From: Pseudomonadota bacterium
GTDB lineage: Bacteria > Pseudomonadota > Gammaproteobacteria > Burkholderiales > Thiobacillaceae
Assembly (NCBI GenBank): GCA_021802555.1
Contig: JAJZRU010000022.1
Location: 1 to 48,048 of the forward strand
DNA: 48,048 nt
Direction: 5' to 3'
Shown here: positions 22,912 through 32,891 of the stretch, in pieces
Layout: each line of letters starts with the position of its first letter
How positions within the stretch are numbered: the stretch's first letter is position 1
Notes under the pieces: generated by a model
The model's database searches: none
The model's input: the letters and a program-made list of their open reading frames with translations, nothing else
What the model was told of the DNA's origin: nothing
Position numbers and translations under genes: made by a program

Positions 22912-23502
22912 ATGAAGCGTCGGATTGATCTTGTATTTGGGTTTTTTCTCGTCGCTTCGTTGTGGGCGAACATCTCGGCCGCGGCGGCCGCGCTGCCGGA
23001 CGATTCCATATACCGCATTCCTGCACTGCGCCTGGTGGATCAGGACGGCAAGGCATTCGAGTTTGCCTCGCTGTCCGGGCGGCCCAGGCTGGTCGGGATG
23101 TTTTATGGTTCGTGCAGGATGGCCTGCCCGGTTGAGATCGAGTCGGTCAAGCGCATTCAGGCTGCGGTGCGCGCAGCCGGCGGCCGGCCCATCGCGGCCA
23201 TACTGGTGAGCTTCGACCCCGCCCACGATACCGTGCCCATGCTGCGCATGGCTGCTGCGGAGCACCATCTCCGTGGCTCGGAATTCGAGCTGGCGCGGCC
23301 GCAGCAGGGCGATTACCGGGCCTTGGGCGCGGTGCTCGGGATTGCCTGGCGGCCTTTGCCGGGAGGCGGCTTCGAGCATAACACGGTGATTGCGCTGCTG
23401 GATGCGCAGGGACGCATCGTCGCGACGACGGACGGCCGCGGCAAGGTGCCGACAGAGTTCGTGCGCGCCGTCCTGGCCCGGGAAGGAATGCCTTTGCCTT
23501 GA
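22912..23502 (+). CDS. SCO1/SenC-family copper chaperone
   Basis: A 196-aa thioredoxin-like protein, membrane anchored or exported by the hydrophobic stretch at residues 7-27. The copper site is Cys68-Arg-Met-Ala-Cys72 (GSCRMACP) with His156 (FEHNTVI), the SCO layout. Such proteins load copper or act as thiol-disulfide factors for copper enzymes. The start at 22912 has GGGGA 6 nt upstream; an ATG at 22906 overlapping the nirV stop is possible. It follows nirK and nirV, so copper delivery to NirK is a natural proposal (inference). Confidence 0.88.
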   Translation: MKRRIDLVFGFFLVASLWANISAAAAALPDDSIYRIPALRLVDQDGKAFEFASLSGRPRLVGMFYGSCRMACPVEIESVKRIQAAVRAAGGRPIAAILVSFDPAHDTVPMLRMAAAEHHLRGSEFELARPQQGDYRALGAVLGIAWRPLPGGGFEHNTVIALLDAQGRIVATTDGRGKVPTEFVRAVLAREGMPLP

Positions 23503-23544
23503 GCGGGGGCGGGATCGCCCGGCCCACGCGCCGGAGCAGCAAGG

Positions 23545-25356
23545 TCAGCGGGTCAGTTGGGCGTAAAGCAAGGGAAGCCGCGCGGGCAATTCGGAAGGCC
23601 TGCGTATGATGGTGAAATGATTCCTGCCGAAGATATGGGGCAGGTATTCATGGGCCTCTTGGTCGATGGTCACGCAAAACGGCCGCAACCCCTGTTGTTT
23701 CGCCGTTGCCAGGGCCTTGCGCGTATCCTCGATGCCATAGCGCCCTTCGTAATGATCGCTGTCGTTGGGCTTTCCGTCCGTGAGCAATAGCAGCAAGAGA
23801 TCGCGCGCTTTCTGCCGGGCGAGGACTTCGCCGCCCCATCGTATGGCGGCGCCCATGCGGGTATAGTTGGCCGGCCCGATATTGTCGATGCGCCCTCGCA
23901 CCCGATCATCGTAGGCGTCGCCGAACGATTTGAGCGTGTGCATGCTCACGTCGCGCCTGCCGCAGGAATTGAAGCCATAAAGCGCGAAGCGGTCCCCGGT
24001 CTCGGCCAGCGCCTCGGAAAACAGGAACAGGCTGTCGCGGATGACGTCGATGACGCGGCGGTCGCCTTCTATCGATGCCTCGGTGGACAGGGAAAGATCG
24101 GCGAGCAGCAGGCAGGCGAGGTCCCGCTCGCGCCGGCGCGGCGCCGAGTAAAACCGTGCTTCCCCGCTTCTGGGCTGGGCAAGGTGGCGAATGTAGGGAT
24201 CCAGGTCGATCTCGTCGCCCTCGGGTTGCGCCTTGGCACGCAAACGAACGGGCGTCAATGCCTCGAATTGCCTGCGCAGCTTCCGTTGGGCAAGCCTGAG
24301 ACGCCTGGGAAGTTCGCAGTGCCGGCCATGGTCCTGCGGCATCACGTTGACCCGGCATTGCTCGGGTTTCAGCATTCCCGTCCGATAGTCCCATTCCGGC
24401 AGCAGGCGGTCGCCCTCCAGGAGCGTGTCGTCGATCGCCGCAGCGGGCAAGTCCAATTCCATGCGGAGTTTCTTCGAGGTACGCCTCTGCCCCTCGGCAA
24501 TGCTGATGATGTCCAGATCGTCCGCAGCCTTGCCGAGGTCTTGGTCCTCGTTTTCCTGGGCCGCATGTTCGACCCTGGCGTATTCCGTCCAGCTGAAAAT
24601 GGACTCCGGGCGGAACATCATGAGCCCGCCCTGACGCTCCGGCATTTCCGCCTGCTCGGCTACGCGGCGCTTGTTGTCCGCCTGCTCGGCGCCTGCGCCA
24701 TCGGAGCTTTGCCCGAACGACGTGACGGGGCGGGGCCGGCCTGAAACGGGCGCGTCGGGGCGCAGCCACAGGAGAACCGGGAAAGGCGGCTTGCGCGACG
24801 GGGGCAGCACCGCCACGGTCCCCGGTCGGCGCAGCGCGCTGCGGATCGCATGCTCCGCGCCGGCCTCGTCGCGCGGCATTCCGTCCACGGGGGGACGCAG
24901 TGCAATGGATGCCTCCACCAGCCTGCGGTAGCTTGCCGCCAGCCCGGGGTAGCTGTCGACCACCGCCATCGCGGCCGCCTGGTTCCTGGCAAACCAGGGC
25001 AAGTCCGGCCTGCGGTCGAAGGCGCATAAAGCGGCCAGCCAGAAATAGAGATCCTCATTGAGGGCCTTTTCGGGAAAAATATCGACTGTTTGGGGCAGCC
25101 GCAGCGCCTCCTGGTCCACCCAGGCCAGATCCGCCTTGGTGCCGCACCCCGCCAGGCGCTGCAGCAGCGGGCGGACGGCGCCATGGAGCGTCCCGGCGCC
25201 GGGCCGCACCGCGACGCCGTGCGCACCCCCCAGGGCTCGGAACATCACCCCTACGTCTTTGGAAAGGCTTTTCAGCTCGACTGCCGCTGCGTGGAAATGC
25301 CGTTCCGCCAAGCGGTTGATCAGCCGGTGCCACAGTATGCCGACCCGCTCTTCCAT
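23545..25356 (-). CDS. norD: NorD, VWA-domain NO reductase activation protein
   Basis: A 603-aa soluble protein. The C-terminal von Willebrand A domain has the MIDAS motif DLSLS at residues 420-424 (ADLSLSTEAS), while the N-terminal part is helical. NorD works with the MoxR ATPase NorQ to insert or activate the iron centre of NO reductase. The ATG lies 4 bp after the norQ stop. It is the final gene of the minus-strand nor operon and converges with the SCO gene 42 bp away. Length is normal for the family. Confidence 0.92.
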   Translation of the reverse strand: MEERVGILWHRLINRLAERHFHAAAVELKSLSKDVGVMFRALGGAHGVAVRPGAGTLHGAVRPLLQRLAGCGTKADLAWVDQEALRLPQTVDIFPEKALNEDLYFWLAALCAFDRRPDLPWFARNQAAAMAVVDSYPGLAASYRRLVEASIALRPPVDGMPRDEAGAEHAIRSALRRPGTVAVLPPSRKPPFPVLLWLRPDAPVSGRPRPVTSFGQSSDGAGAEQADNKRRVAEQAEMPERQGGLMMFRPESIFSWTEYARVEHAAQENEDQDLGKAADDLDIISIAEGQRRTSKKLRMELDLPAAAIDDTLLEGDRLLPEWDYRTGMLKPEQCRVNVMPQDHGRHCELPRRLRLAQRKLRRQFEALTPVRLRAKAQPEGDEIDLDPYIRHLAQPRSGEARFYSAPRRRERDLACLLLADLSLSTEASIEGDRRVIDVIRDSLFLFSEALAETGDRFALYGFNSCGRRDVSMHTLKSFGDAYDDRVRGRIDNIGPANYTRMGAAIRWGGEVLARQKARDLLLLLLTDGKPNDSDHYEGRYGIEDTRKALATAKQQGLRPFCVTIDQEAHEYLPHIFGRNHFTIIRRPSELPARLPLLYAQLTR

Positions 25357-25360
25357 CGGG

Positions 25361-26179
25361 TCAAGCGCCGAAAACCGCGTGAACGACCTTCATCAAGGCC
25401 GCAACGATGTCTGGGTCATCCGACAGGCATTCCGCCACCGCGACCCGGCAGGCCAGGTCGGGGGCGCAACCGCCGGCCATCAGTTTGCCGGCGTTGACGA
25501 TCAGGCGGGTGCCGGGCGCCTCGTCCAGGTCGTGTTGCGCCGTGTTGCGCAAGGCGCGCGCGAGGGTCACGAGGCGCTTGGCGGTTTCCCGATCGACGCC
25601 GGATTCCGCCGCGACGATCTCGGCTTCCTTTCCCGCGCCGTGGAAATCAAAGCTCAGTGAGACGAATCGCTGCCGCGTGCTCGGCTTCAGACCCTTGAGC
25701 AGATGCTGATAGCCCGGGTTATAGGAGACCACGAGCATGAACTCCGCCGGCGCGGACAGCACCTCGCCGGTGCGGTCGATGGGCAGGATTCTGCGATCGT
25801 CGGTCAGGGCGTGCAGCACCACCGTGGTGTCTTTGCGCGCCTCCACGACTTCGTCCAGATAACAGATGCCGCCGTGCCGCACCGCCTGGGCGAGCGGCCC
25901 ATCCATCCAATAGGTGCCGGAAGCGTTGATCAGATGGCGCCCGACCAGGTCCGCCGCAGAGAGGTCGTCGTGGCAGGACACGGTATAGAGCGGGCGCCCC
26001 AGCCGCGCCGCCATATGTTCGACGAAGCGCGTCTTGCCGCAGCCGGTCGGGCCCTTGAGGAGAACCGGCAAATTTCTTTTGTAGGCAAGTTCGAAAACCT
26101 CGATTTCGTCGCCGACGGGGGTGTATGGGGATGCCGGCGCCGGGGTTTTCGGAGCGTGGGCAAGCGGCGTAACGGGCAT
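25361..26179 (-). CDS. norQ: NorQ, MoxR-type AAA ATPase
   Basis: A 272-aa ATPase. Walker A is GPTGCGKT (residues 43-50) and Walker B is ICYLDE (105-110); the VSYNPGYQHLLKGLKPSTRQRF region holds sensor and arginine elements as in NorQ/CbbQ. It partners NorD to mature NO reductase. The order norE-norF-norQ-norD is typical. A 138-bp gap upstream contains a dispersed repeat, which may separate the transcription of norQD from norCBEF. The protein is secure as NorQ by size, motifs and partner. Confidence 0.93.
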   Translation of the reverse strand: MPVTPLAHAPKTPAPASPYTPVGDEIEVFELAYKRNLPVLLKGPTGCGKTRFVEHMAARLGRPLYTVSCHDDLSAADLVGRHLINASGTYWMDGPLAQAVRHGGICYLDEVVEARKDTTVVLHALTDDRRILPIDRTGEVLSAPAEFMLVVSYNPGYQHLLKGLKPSTRQRFVSLSFDFHGAGKEAEIVAAESGVDRETAKRLVTLARALRNTAQHDLDEAPGTRLIVNAGKLMAGGCAPDLACRVAVAECLSDDPDIVAALMKVVHAVFGA

Positions 26180-26225
26180 GCTGCTTCCTTGGGTTAGCGT
26201 GAAACAACGCGCAGCGTTGCCGCGT

Positions 26226-26260
26226 CCCCCTCGCCCTCTGGGAGAGGGCTGGGGTGAGGG
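26226..26260. repeat. dispersed GC-rich palindromic repeat, copy 1
   Basis: CCCCCTCGCCCTCTGGGAGA begins a unit that ends GGGTGAGGG and folds on itself (CCCTCT/AGAGGG). Related copies occur at 34327, 41896 and 43909. It lies between norF and norQ and may affect the transcript end or stability. Confidence 0.7.
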
Positions 26261-26317
26261 AAACGGACAGGGCGATAAGAGCGTTTCATGATTTGGGGCG
26301 GCGATTCGCCATGTCCG

Positions 26318-26620
26318 TTAGGCGGAAAGGTAGGCAACGGCGATGACGCCGCCCACGACGATCAGGTAAGCGGCCATGGCGATGCGCCAGAAGGGGCGCA
26401 CGCTGCGCAGCCCCATGAAGTAATCGACCACCAATTGCCCTTTCAAAAGGGTCAGGCACAGCGCCGCGCCCATCAGCAGCCGGCCGGAGCCGTAGGCGCC
26501 CAGGCGATAGGTGAATAGGGCCAGCCCGATGAGGGCGGCCCAGGCGGCCGTGCACGGCTTGGGCAGGAAACCCTGCGGCTCGGCCACGCTGCCGGCGGGG
26601 CGGTTTTCAATGGAGGACAT
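26318..26620 (-). CDS. norF: NorF-like small membrane protein (cytochrome oxidase subunit IV family)
   Basis: A 100-aa protein with three hydrophobic segments. CLTLLKGQLVVDYFMGLRSV resembles the core of the prokaryotic cytochrome c oxidase subunit IV family, which includes NorF. It overlaps the upstream norE gene by 14 bp, as in many nor operons. NorF helps full NO reductase activity in vivo, but its mechanism is not settled. The symbol rests on position and fold. Confidence 0.75.
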   Translation of the reverse strand: MSSIENRPAGSVAEPQGFLPKPCTAAWAALIGLALFTYRLGAYGSGRLLMGAALCLTLLKGQLVVDYFMGLRSVRPFWRIAMAAYLIVVGGVIAVAYLSA

Positions 26621-27179
26621 AAATCAGCGCGAACAGGATGATCCAGACCAGGTCCACCATGTGCCAATAGGAGGCCCCGGTCTCCACCCCCGTATACCTG
26701 TTTGCGTCGTAGGCGCCGGCATAAGTCCTGTAGGCGACGAAGCCGAGGATGACCATGCCCAGAACCACATGCATGAAATGAAAAAACGTGAGGGACAGAT
26801 AAAACATGTAGAACAGGTTGGTGGAAAGGGTGATGCCGCGGGAGAAATCGTCATGGAATTCGAGGAGCTTCACCGCCAGGAACAGCGCTCCCAGGGCGAG
26901 GGCGCCGCCCAGCCAGCGGCCGCAAGCCGCGCTGCGGCCGTGCCGGATGGCGCGGGTTGCGCGCGCCACGAAATAACTGCTGGTGACCAGCGTCAAGGTA
27001 TTCACCAGACCGTAGCTGCGGTTCAGCGTCGCCTGCGATGCATCGAACAGGCCGGCGTTCGACATGCGGCTGAGCGCATAGGCCGAGAACAACACGCCGA
27101 AGACGAGAAGCTCGGCAAAAATGAAAACCCAGATCGCAAAGTCCCCGGGCAGGGGCTGCGCGGAAGAAGCGGTTTTCAT
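26607..27179 (-). CDS. norE: NorE, cytochrome c oxidase subunit III family
   Basis: A 190-aa membrane protein with five predicted segments, matching subunit III of haem-copper oxidases (DFAIWVFIFAELLVFGVLF near the N-terminus; TFFHFMHVVLGMVILGFV near the end). In denitrifiers this form next to norB is NorE, which supports NO reductase activity. ATG at 27177-27179 is used; a TTG two codons upstream is also in frame. The 73-bp gap after norB suggests the same transcript. Confidence 0.85.
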   Translation of the reverse strand: MKTASSAQPLPGDFAIWVFIFAELLVFGVLFSAYALSRMSNAGLFDASQATLNRSYGLVNTLTLVTSSYFVARATRAIRHGRSAACGRWLGGALALGALFLAVKLLEFHDDFSRGITLSTNLFYMFYLSLTFFHFMHVVLGMVILGFVAYRTYAGAYDANRYTGVETGASYWHMVDLVWIILFALIYVLH

Positions 27180-27252
27180 GGCCAAATATCTCGCGTCCCC
27201 GGGATGGGGGCGGCGCCGGCCGGCCCCATCCGCGCTCCGTCATGCCGCCAAG

Positions 27253-28668
<1,416 letters not shown>

Positions 28669-28687
28669 TCAGAGGCGGTGGGTTTGA

Positions 28688-29113
28688 TCAGCCTTGGATA
28701 TTGGGCGGCCAGTTGTTGGTGTCGATGTTGGAGAGCCATTTCAGGTAAGCCACGATGTCGTCCAGCTGGCTCTGGGTGAAGTTGAATTGCGGCATCTGCC
28801 GGCGCCCCGCTACGCCCGTCGGCTGCGCGCGGATCCAGGCCTCTATGAAGGCCCCCCCGCGCCGCTTGTATACGTTGCCGAGCTCGGGCGCGTAATAGGA
28901 GCCCTCGCCGTTTATGGTGTGGCAGCCTATGCAATCATGGGTGTCCACCAGATACTTCCCTGCGATGACGGCGGGGGTCATCTGGTCGGCATGGTCGCGT
29001 TTGGGAATTTGCTGCCATGAATCGTAGGTGAGCACCAGGTAGATGATGAGAAAGAAAGCCGCCCCGCCCAGAAAAATGTTTCTGGCCATCGATTTGGTAA
29101 AGACTTGCTGCAT
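28688..29113 (-). CDS. norC: nitric oxide reductase subunit C (cytochrome c)
   Basis: A 141-aa membrane-anchored cytochrome c. One N-terminal membrane segment (about residues 13-29) is followed by a periplasmic haem domain with Cys61-Ile-Gly-Cys64-His65 and the axial Met107 in RRQMPQF. The family element GEGSYYAPELGNVY is intact. It passes electrons to NorB. It is the first gene of the nor operon, with an FNR-type box 62 bp before its ATG. Confidence 0.96.
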   Translation of the reverse strand: MQQVFTKSMARNIFLGGAAFFLIIYLVLTYDSWQQIPKRDHADQMTPAVIAGKYLVDTHDCIGCHTINGEGSYYAPELGNVYKRRGGAFIEAWIRAQPTGVAGRRQMPQFNFTQSQLDDIVAYLKWLSNIDTNNWPPNIQG

Positions 29114-29175
29114 CGTTGCTCCTTAAAGAGTGAACTTGCAGCTGCCTTTTTTACAGAAAAAAACCGGCTCGCTCC

Positions 29176-29189
29176 TTGATCTAGTTCAA
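29176..29189 (-). promoter_or_regulatory. FNR/DNR box before norC
   Basis: TTGATCTAGTTCAA matches TTGAT-N4-ATCAA in nine of ten conserved positions. It lies 62 bp before the norC start, the same distance as at nirK. A TGTAAA at 29149-29154 (minus strand) suits a -10. The accessory island begins just beyond it. Confidence 0.75.
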
Positions 29190-29212
29190 GTCAACGCTTT
29201 AAGGGAGAGGGT

Positions 29213-29449
29213 GCCCGTGACCGCGTACGCAACCAGGCCCAAGCCATCCAGACCCATGAACAAGTCGGCAAGGAAGTGCGCGATGCCATCAAGCGCATTG
29301 GTGGCACGCCGCCCGAAAATATTCCGCCCGCCGAACACATCAAGGAAGTCGAGAAGCGGCTCAAGACCACTACCCCGAAGCTGACACTGGGTGAGCGCGA
29401 AGCGGGCGGCTTGCTGGGCGGCGCCAACGGTAAGCGCAAGGACAAGTGA
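29213..29449 (+). pseudogene. dinD 3' fragment (DNA-damage-inducible protein D)
   Basis: An open stretch of 78 codons ending in TGA at 29447 encodes HEQVGKEVRDAIKRIGGTPP and PPAEHIKEVEKRL, which is the C-terminal end of DinD. The front three quarters of the gene and any start codon are absent; the frame merges into the norC promoter region. It is therefore a remnant. DinD genes are often found inside type III restriction-modification loci, so it marks the old edge of the island. Confidence 0.7.
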
Positions 29450-29471
29450 GGTTAGGTTCCCAGCGCTTAAT

Positions 29472-29612
29472 CTACTTCACCGGAAAAGAAAATGGGAATT
29501 TAAAACCAAGCAGAACCAATAAGTTGGTAGTTAATCCAGAATAAATTTCTGGACTGCCGAAGCGGTTGCGGTACTCATTGTCGAAGCTTGGGTCAATCTC
29601 CCCGAACCTCAT
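29472..29612 (-). CDS. small open frame of unknown status
   Basis: A 46-codon frame from ATG to TAG, MRFGEIDPSF at the start and FKFPFSFPVK at the end. Its composition looks protein-like (many aromatic and charged residues in alternation), but there is no clear ribosome binding site and no recognised relative. It could be a fragment of a decayed gene. The remaining 29613-29698 stretch is very A/T-rich and probably holds the promoter of the next gene. Confidence 0.2.
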   Translation of the reverse strand: MRFGEIDPSFDNEYRNRFGSPEIYSGLTTNLLVLLGFKFPFSFPVK

Positions 29613-29698
29613 CTTTATGCAACTTTATAAATAAATGTTGGATATTAAATAATATTCATCTATTGTTTATATGGTGCATAAATTCTAAGGAGATGGAT

Positions 29699-30274
29699 AT
29701 GTCTTCGGATTATTCAAAAAATGCGTTGATGCGATTCCTGGACGCTGTTGTCGCGAAAGGCTTGATGAATGCCAACACGGCAGGTGGGCTGAAGGCAGCG
29801 TGTACGAAGATACTTGATGACGTTGCGGACGGCGAAGATGTTCGCGGAATTGATGTCAACACTGCCGTCATCCGTTACAACAACCGTAATCCGGGTGTTC
29901 TCGCCCCTAACAGCCTTGCCGAATACCAGCGGCGGGTGTCGCGCGCCATCCAGGACTTCGTCCGCTGGGTGGAAGATCCAGCGGCATTCAAGCCGCGTAG
30001 CCGGGCTGCAACCATGAAAAATGGACGTAAAGCCGAAGCCAAGCCTGAAAAATCTGCTGTCCGCGAACAAAACGAGCCGCCGTTTTCCGTCCACGCTTCC
30101 CCGTCTGTTTCGACTTCCGCAGGGCTGCCCCTCAGCTATCCCCTCAGGCCAGATTTTCTCGCCCAAGTGGTTATTCCTCGTGATCTGACGGTAGAGGAGG
30201 CTAGGCGGCTGGGAGCGTTCCTCATGACCCTTGCTGCGGATTTCCGGCCCCCTGCCTCCCCGGAATCCAAATGA
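29699..30274 (+). CDS. hypothetical protein, 191 aa, in R-M island
   Basis: I do not recognise the family. The first about 105 residues look like a compact helical domain ([20 protein letters not shown]..., [19 protein letters not shown]), reminiscent of the N-terminal SAM-like domain of tyrosine recombinases. A low-complexity linker and a conserved-looking C-terminal segment ([20 protein letters not shown]) follow. There is no catalytic motif. AAGGAG lies 6 nt before ATG 29699; another ATG at 29693 is less well placed. An A/T-rich promoter region precedes it. It begins the plus-strand run with ORF6N and the helicase, so it may be a defence accessory gene. Confidence 0.7.
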   Translation: MSSDYSKNALMRFLDAVVAKGLMNANTAGGLKAACTKILDDVADGEDVRGIDVNTAVIRYNNRNPGVLAPNSLAEYQRRVSRAIQDFVRWVEDPAAFKPRSRAATMKNGRKAEAKPEKSAVREQNEPPFSVHASPSVSTSAGLPLSYPLRPDFLAQVVIPRDLTVEEARRLGAFLMTLAADFRPPASPESK

Positions 30275-30284
30275 AAGGCAGAGA

Positions 30285-30800
30285 ATGACGCAGAGTGAAT
30301 ATCCCGTTTCCGTTGCCGCTATTGAGCGCTGCATTTTTCTGTTGCGCGGCCACCGAGTCATTTTAGGTGGCGATCTGGCGGTGTTTTATGGCGTTGAGAC
30401 CCGCACGCTTTCTCAGGCGGTAAAACGGAACCTCGACCGTTTTCCGGGCGATTTTATGTTCGTTTTGGCTGATGGTGAATGGCGAAACTTGAAGTCACAA
30501 AATGTGATTTCAAGTTGGGGTGGTGCACGCGGCACACCCATGGCCTTCACAGAACAGGGCGTGGCCATGCTCTCCAGTGTTTTACGCAGTGATCGCGCAG
30601 TGCAAGTGAATATACAAATCATGCGCGCTTTCGTGCAGATGCGCCGTGTCCTGGCCGAGCACAAGGATTTGGCCGACAAGCTCGACGCTCTCGAAAAGAA
30701 ATACGACGCCCAGTTCAAAGTTGTGTTCGATGCAATCCGGCAGATGATGATGCCGCCTGCGGAAAAGAAACGGAAGATAGGATTTATCCAGGACGAGTAA
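30285..30800 (+). CDS. ORF6N-domain protein
   Basis: A 171-aa protein with an N-terminal ORF6N domain ([52 protein letters not shown], up to about residue 105). A helical, coiled-coil-like C-terminal part ends in a basic patch ([10 protein letters not shown]). ORF6N/KilA-N domains come from phage and plasmid genes and are thought to bind DNA. Such genes are frequent between mod and res of type III systems. The start is 10 bp after the preceding stop. The role here is unknown. Confidence 0.85.
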   Translation: MTQSEYPVSVAAIERCIFLLRGHRVILGGDLAVFYGVETRTLSQAVKRNLDRFPGDFMFVLADGEWRNLKSQNVISSWGGARGTPMAFTEQGVAMLSSVLRSDRAVQVNIQIMRAFVQMRRVLAEHKDLADKLDALEKKYDAQFKVVFDAIRQMMMPPAEKKRKIGFIQDE

Positions 30801-30801
30801 G

Positions 30802-30945
30802 ACGACCGAACCCACCATCACCTGCCTAAGTTGCAAGGCGGAGATCAAACTCACTGGGTCGCTGACTGCGCCGCTGATTAAGTCTGCTTGCAAGCAATTT
30901 GAGCAAATGTTGGCAGAGAAGGTATTTAGAGGAAATTGCAGATGA
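30802..30945 (+). pseudogene. DUF2130 5' remnant
   Basis: The frame beginning ACGACCGAA (30802) reads TEPTITCLSCKAEIKLTGSL and continues to a coiled-coil start (KQFEQMLAEK) before TGA at 30943. This matches the N-terminus of DUF2130 proteins, whose normal ATG is changed to ACG and whose first zinc-ribbon Cys pair (CLSC) is still visible. The remaining several hundred codons are absent, cut at the start of the helicase gene. Confidence 0.6.
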
Positions 30946-32882
30946 GTTGGGACGAAGGCATCACTGGAGAAGCTTTACGGATTGCGCAAACAAATAATTC
31001 GCCAATCTGGGTTGCGGCTGGACCGGGTACGGGAAAAACTTATGCGCTCATGCATAGGTTGGCTAGGCTACTGGAAGTGGATCGCGTTGCACCACAGCGA
31101 ATACTGGTTTGCACTTTTACGCGGACAGCGGCGGATGATTTGGCGCATGCTGTTACGAAACTTGGTATAACTGGGGCAGACGAGGTTAAAGCCCAGACGG
31201 TTCATGCCTTCTGTTTCTCGATGCTCTCGCGACAAGAAGTTCTCCAAACCACAGGGCGTATTCCGCGACCGCTGCTTCAATATGAGGAACGCTTCCTTCT
31301 CGAAGACATGAACAATACCGGTTTTGGCGGCATTCGGGAATGCGGAAAGAAACTTCGCGCCTTTTCTGCGGCATGGGCGCGGCTTCAGCACGAACAACCC
31401 GGCTGGCCGAGCAGCCAAGCCGACGGGCAATTCCAGACAACTCTGAACGGTTGGCTCCTTTTCCACAGGGCGATGCTTATCGGCGAACTGATACCGGAAG
31501 GCCTTCGATATCTCCGGCTAAATCCCCATTCACCGTATCGCTCGGTTTTTGACCACGTCCTCGTGGATGAGTACCAAGACCTTAATCGCGCAGAGCAGGA
31601 ACTTGTGGAATTCTTGGCAAACGGCTCGCTCTTGGTCATCGGTGACGAGGACCAGTCCATTTACTCATTCAAGCATGCCCACCCTGAGGGTATCGCCGAG
31701 TTTCCGAACACACACCCCAACACAGAACAAGCGCGGCTGGACGAGTGTCGACGTTGCCCACATACCGTCGTCGGGATGGCCAACACGCTCATCAGCAACA
31801 ATTCATCTCGGAGCAATCGATCTCTCCGTCCTTATCCCGACAATCCTCAGGGAGAAGTTTTTTCCGTGCAGTGGCCGGATATGCAACAAGAGGCCGAAGG
31901 TATAGCCCGGTTCATTAAGGCACAGGTAGATGCTAGGAGCGTTTTGCCGGGCAATATCCTCGTACTGGCTCCGCGCCGAGAGTTTGGCTATCTGGTGCGT
32001 GATGAAATCCTAAAGCTCGGTATATCAGCGCACAGCTTTTTCAGTGAGGAACTTCTCGAAGGCGACCCCAAGGACAGCAACGCCTGTCATGCCCAACGCG
32101 CACTGGCATTGTTGACTCTACTGGCCGATCCTGAAGACCGAGTAGCGCTTCGGTGCTGGTGTGGTTTTGGTAGTAACAATCTCCGCGCAAATGCATGGGC
32201 GAAACTTCTGGAGTATTGCGAACTGAATGGCCAGACGCCCTGGCAGATTATGGAGCAATTGGAATCCGACAGTATCAGGATTGCGCATACTATTCCTCTT
32301 GTCGAAAGATTTCGCTCCCTGAAGTTGGAGTTAGCGCGACTTCGCCCTCTCAACGGCAATAACTTGCTTGCCGCCGTTTTCCCCGAAGATCAGGGGTGGG
32401 CCAAGCCATTCTCTGAATTGAGTGGCTATATCGAGGAGGATGACTGCGGCGCGCAAGATATCGTCAACATTATCCGCCGCCATATCACGCAGCCTGAATT
32501 GCCTACGGACGTAGACTACGTGCGTGTTATGAGTTTGCATAAGTCTAAGGGACTTACGGCTGATATGGTGATCGTTGTCGGCTGCCTTGAAGGGCTCATG
32601 CCTTCCATCGATCAACACGAGCCCCAGGCTGCGCAGGCGCGATCACTCGAAGAACAACGTCGGCTTTTCTATGTCGCGATTACTCGCACGAAAGGAGTGC
32701 TCGTACTATCGAGCGTGACCAGCTTGCTGACAAAACTTGCCCATCGAATGCGGGCGCAAGTCCGTACCTCACGAAGCCATAGCTCGCAAACGATTACCTC
32801 CCGATTTATTGCTGAACTGGGGCATGAGTGTCCATCGGTCATCACGGGCAATCAATTTTTGCGTGCAACTGTCGGGCAGTGA
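30942..32882 (+). CDS. UvrD/Rep-like superfamily I DNA helicase
   Basis: A 646-aa helicase. Motif I is AAGPGTGKT (residues 25-33), motif II VDEYQDLN, motif III GDEDQSIYSFKHA, motif V VMSLHKSKGLTADMVIVVG and motif VI RRLFYVAITRTK. It is shorter than UvrD or Rep (about 670-720 aa) with a reduced 1B/2B region. No nuclease domain is visible at the C-terminus. ATG at 30942 with AGAGG upstream is preferred to TTG at 30936. GC is lower than in the flanking core genes. Its placement upstream of mod suggests an R-M-linked or independent defence role. Confidence 0.88.
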   Translation: MSWDEGITGEALRIAQTNNSPIWVAAGPGTGKTYALMHRLARLLEVDRVAPQRILVCTFTRTAADDLAHAVTKLGITGADEVKAQTVHAFCFSMLSRQEVLQTTGRIPRPLLQYEERFLLEDMNNTGFGGIRECGKKLRAFSAAWARLQHEQPGWPSSQADGQFQTTLNGWLLFHRAMLIGELIPEGLRYLRLNPHSPYRSVFDHVLVDEYQDLNRAEQELVEFLANGSLLVIGDEDQSIYSFKHAHPEGIAEFPNTHPNTEQARLDECRRCPHTVVGMANTLISNNSSRSNRSLRPYPDNPQGEVFSVQWPDMQQEAEGIARFIKAQVDARSVLPGNILVLAPRREFGYLVRDEILKLGISAHSFFSEELLEGDPKDSNACHAQRALALLTLLADPEDRVALRCWCGFGSNNLRANAWAKLLEYCELNGQTPWQIMEQLESDSIRIAHTIPLVERFRSLKLELARLRPLNGNNLLAAVFPEDQGWAKPFSELSGYIEEDDCGAQDIVNIIRRHITQPELPTDVDYVRVMSLHKSKGLTADMVIVVGCLEGLMPSIDQHEPQAAQARSLEEQRRLFYVAITRTKGVLVLSSVTSLLTKLAHRMRAQVRTSRSHSSQTITSRFIAELGHECPSVITGNQFLRATVGQ

Positions 32883-32891
32883 AAGAACAGC

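Noticed and set aside
21029-23056. A 675-codon minus-strand frame over nirK and nirV
   Set aside because: It is opposite to nirK, nirV and SCO, which have complete catalytic motifs. Its composition (Arg, His, Gly-rich) is typical of an antisense shadow.
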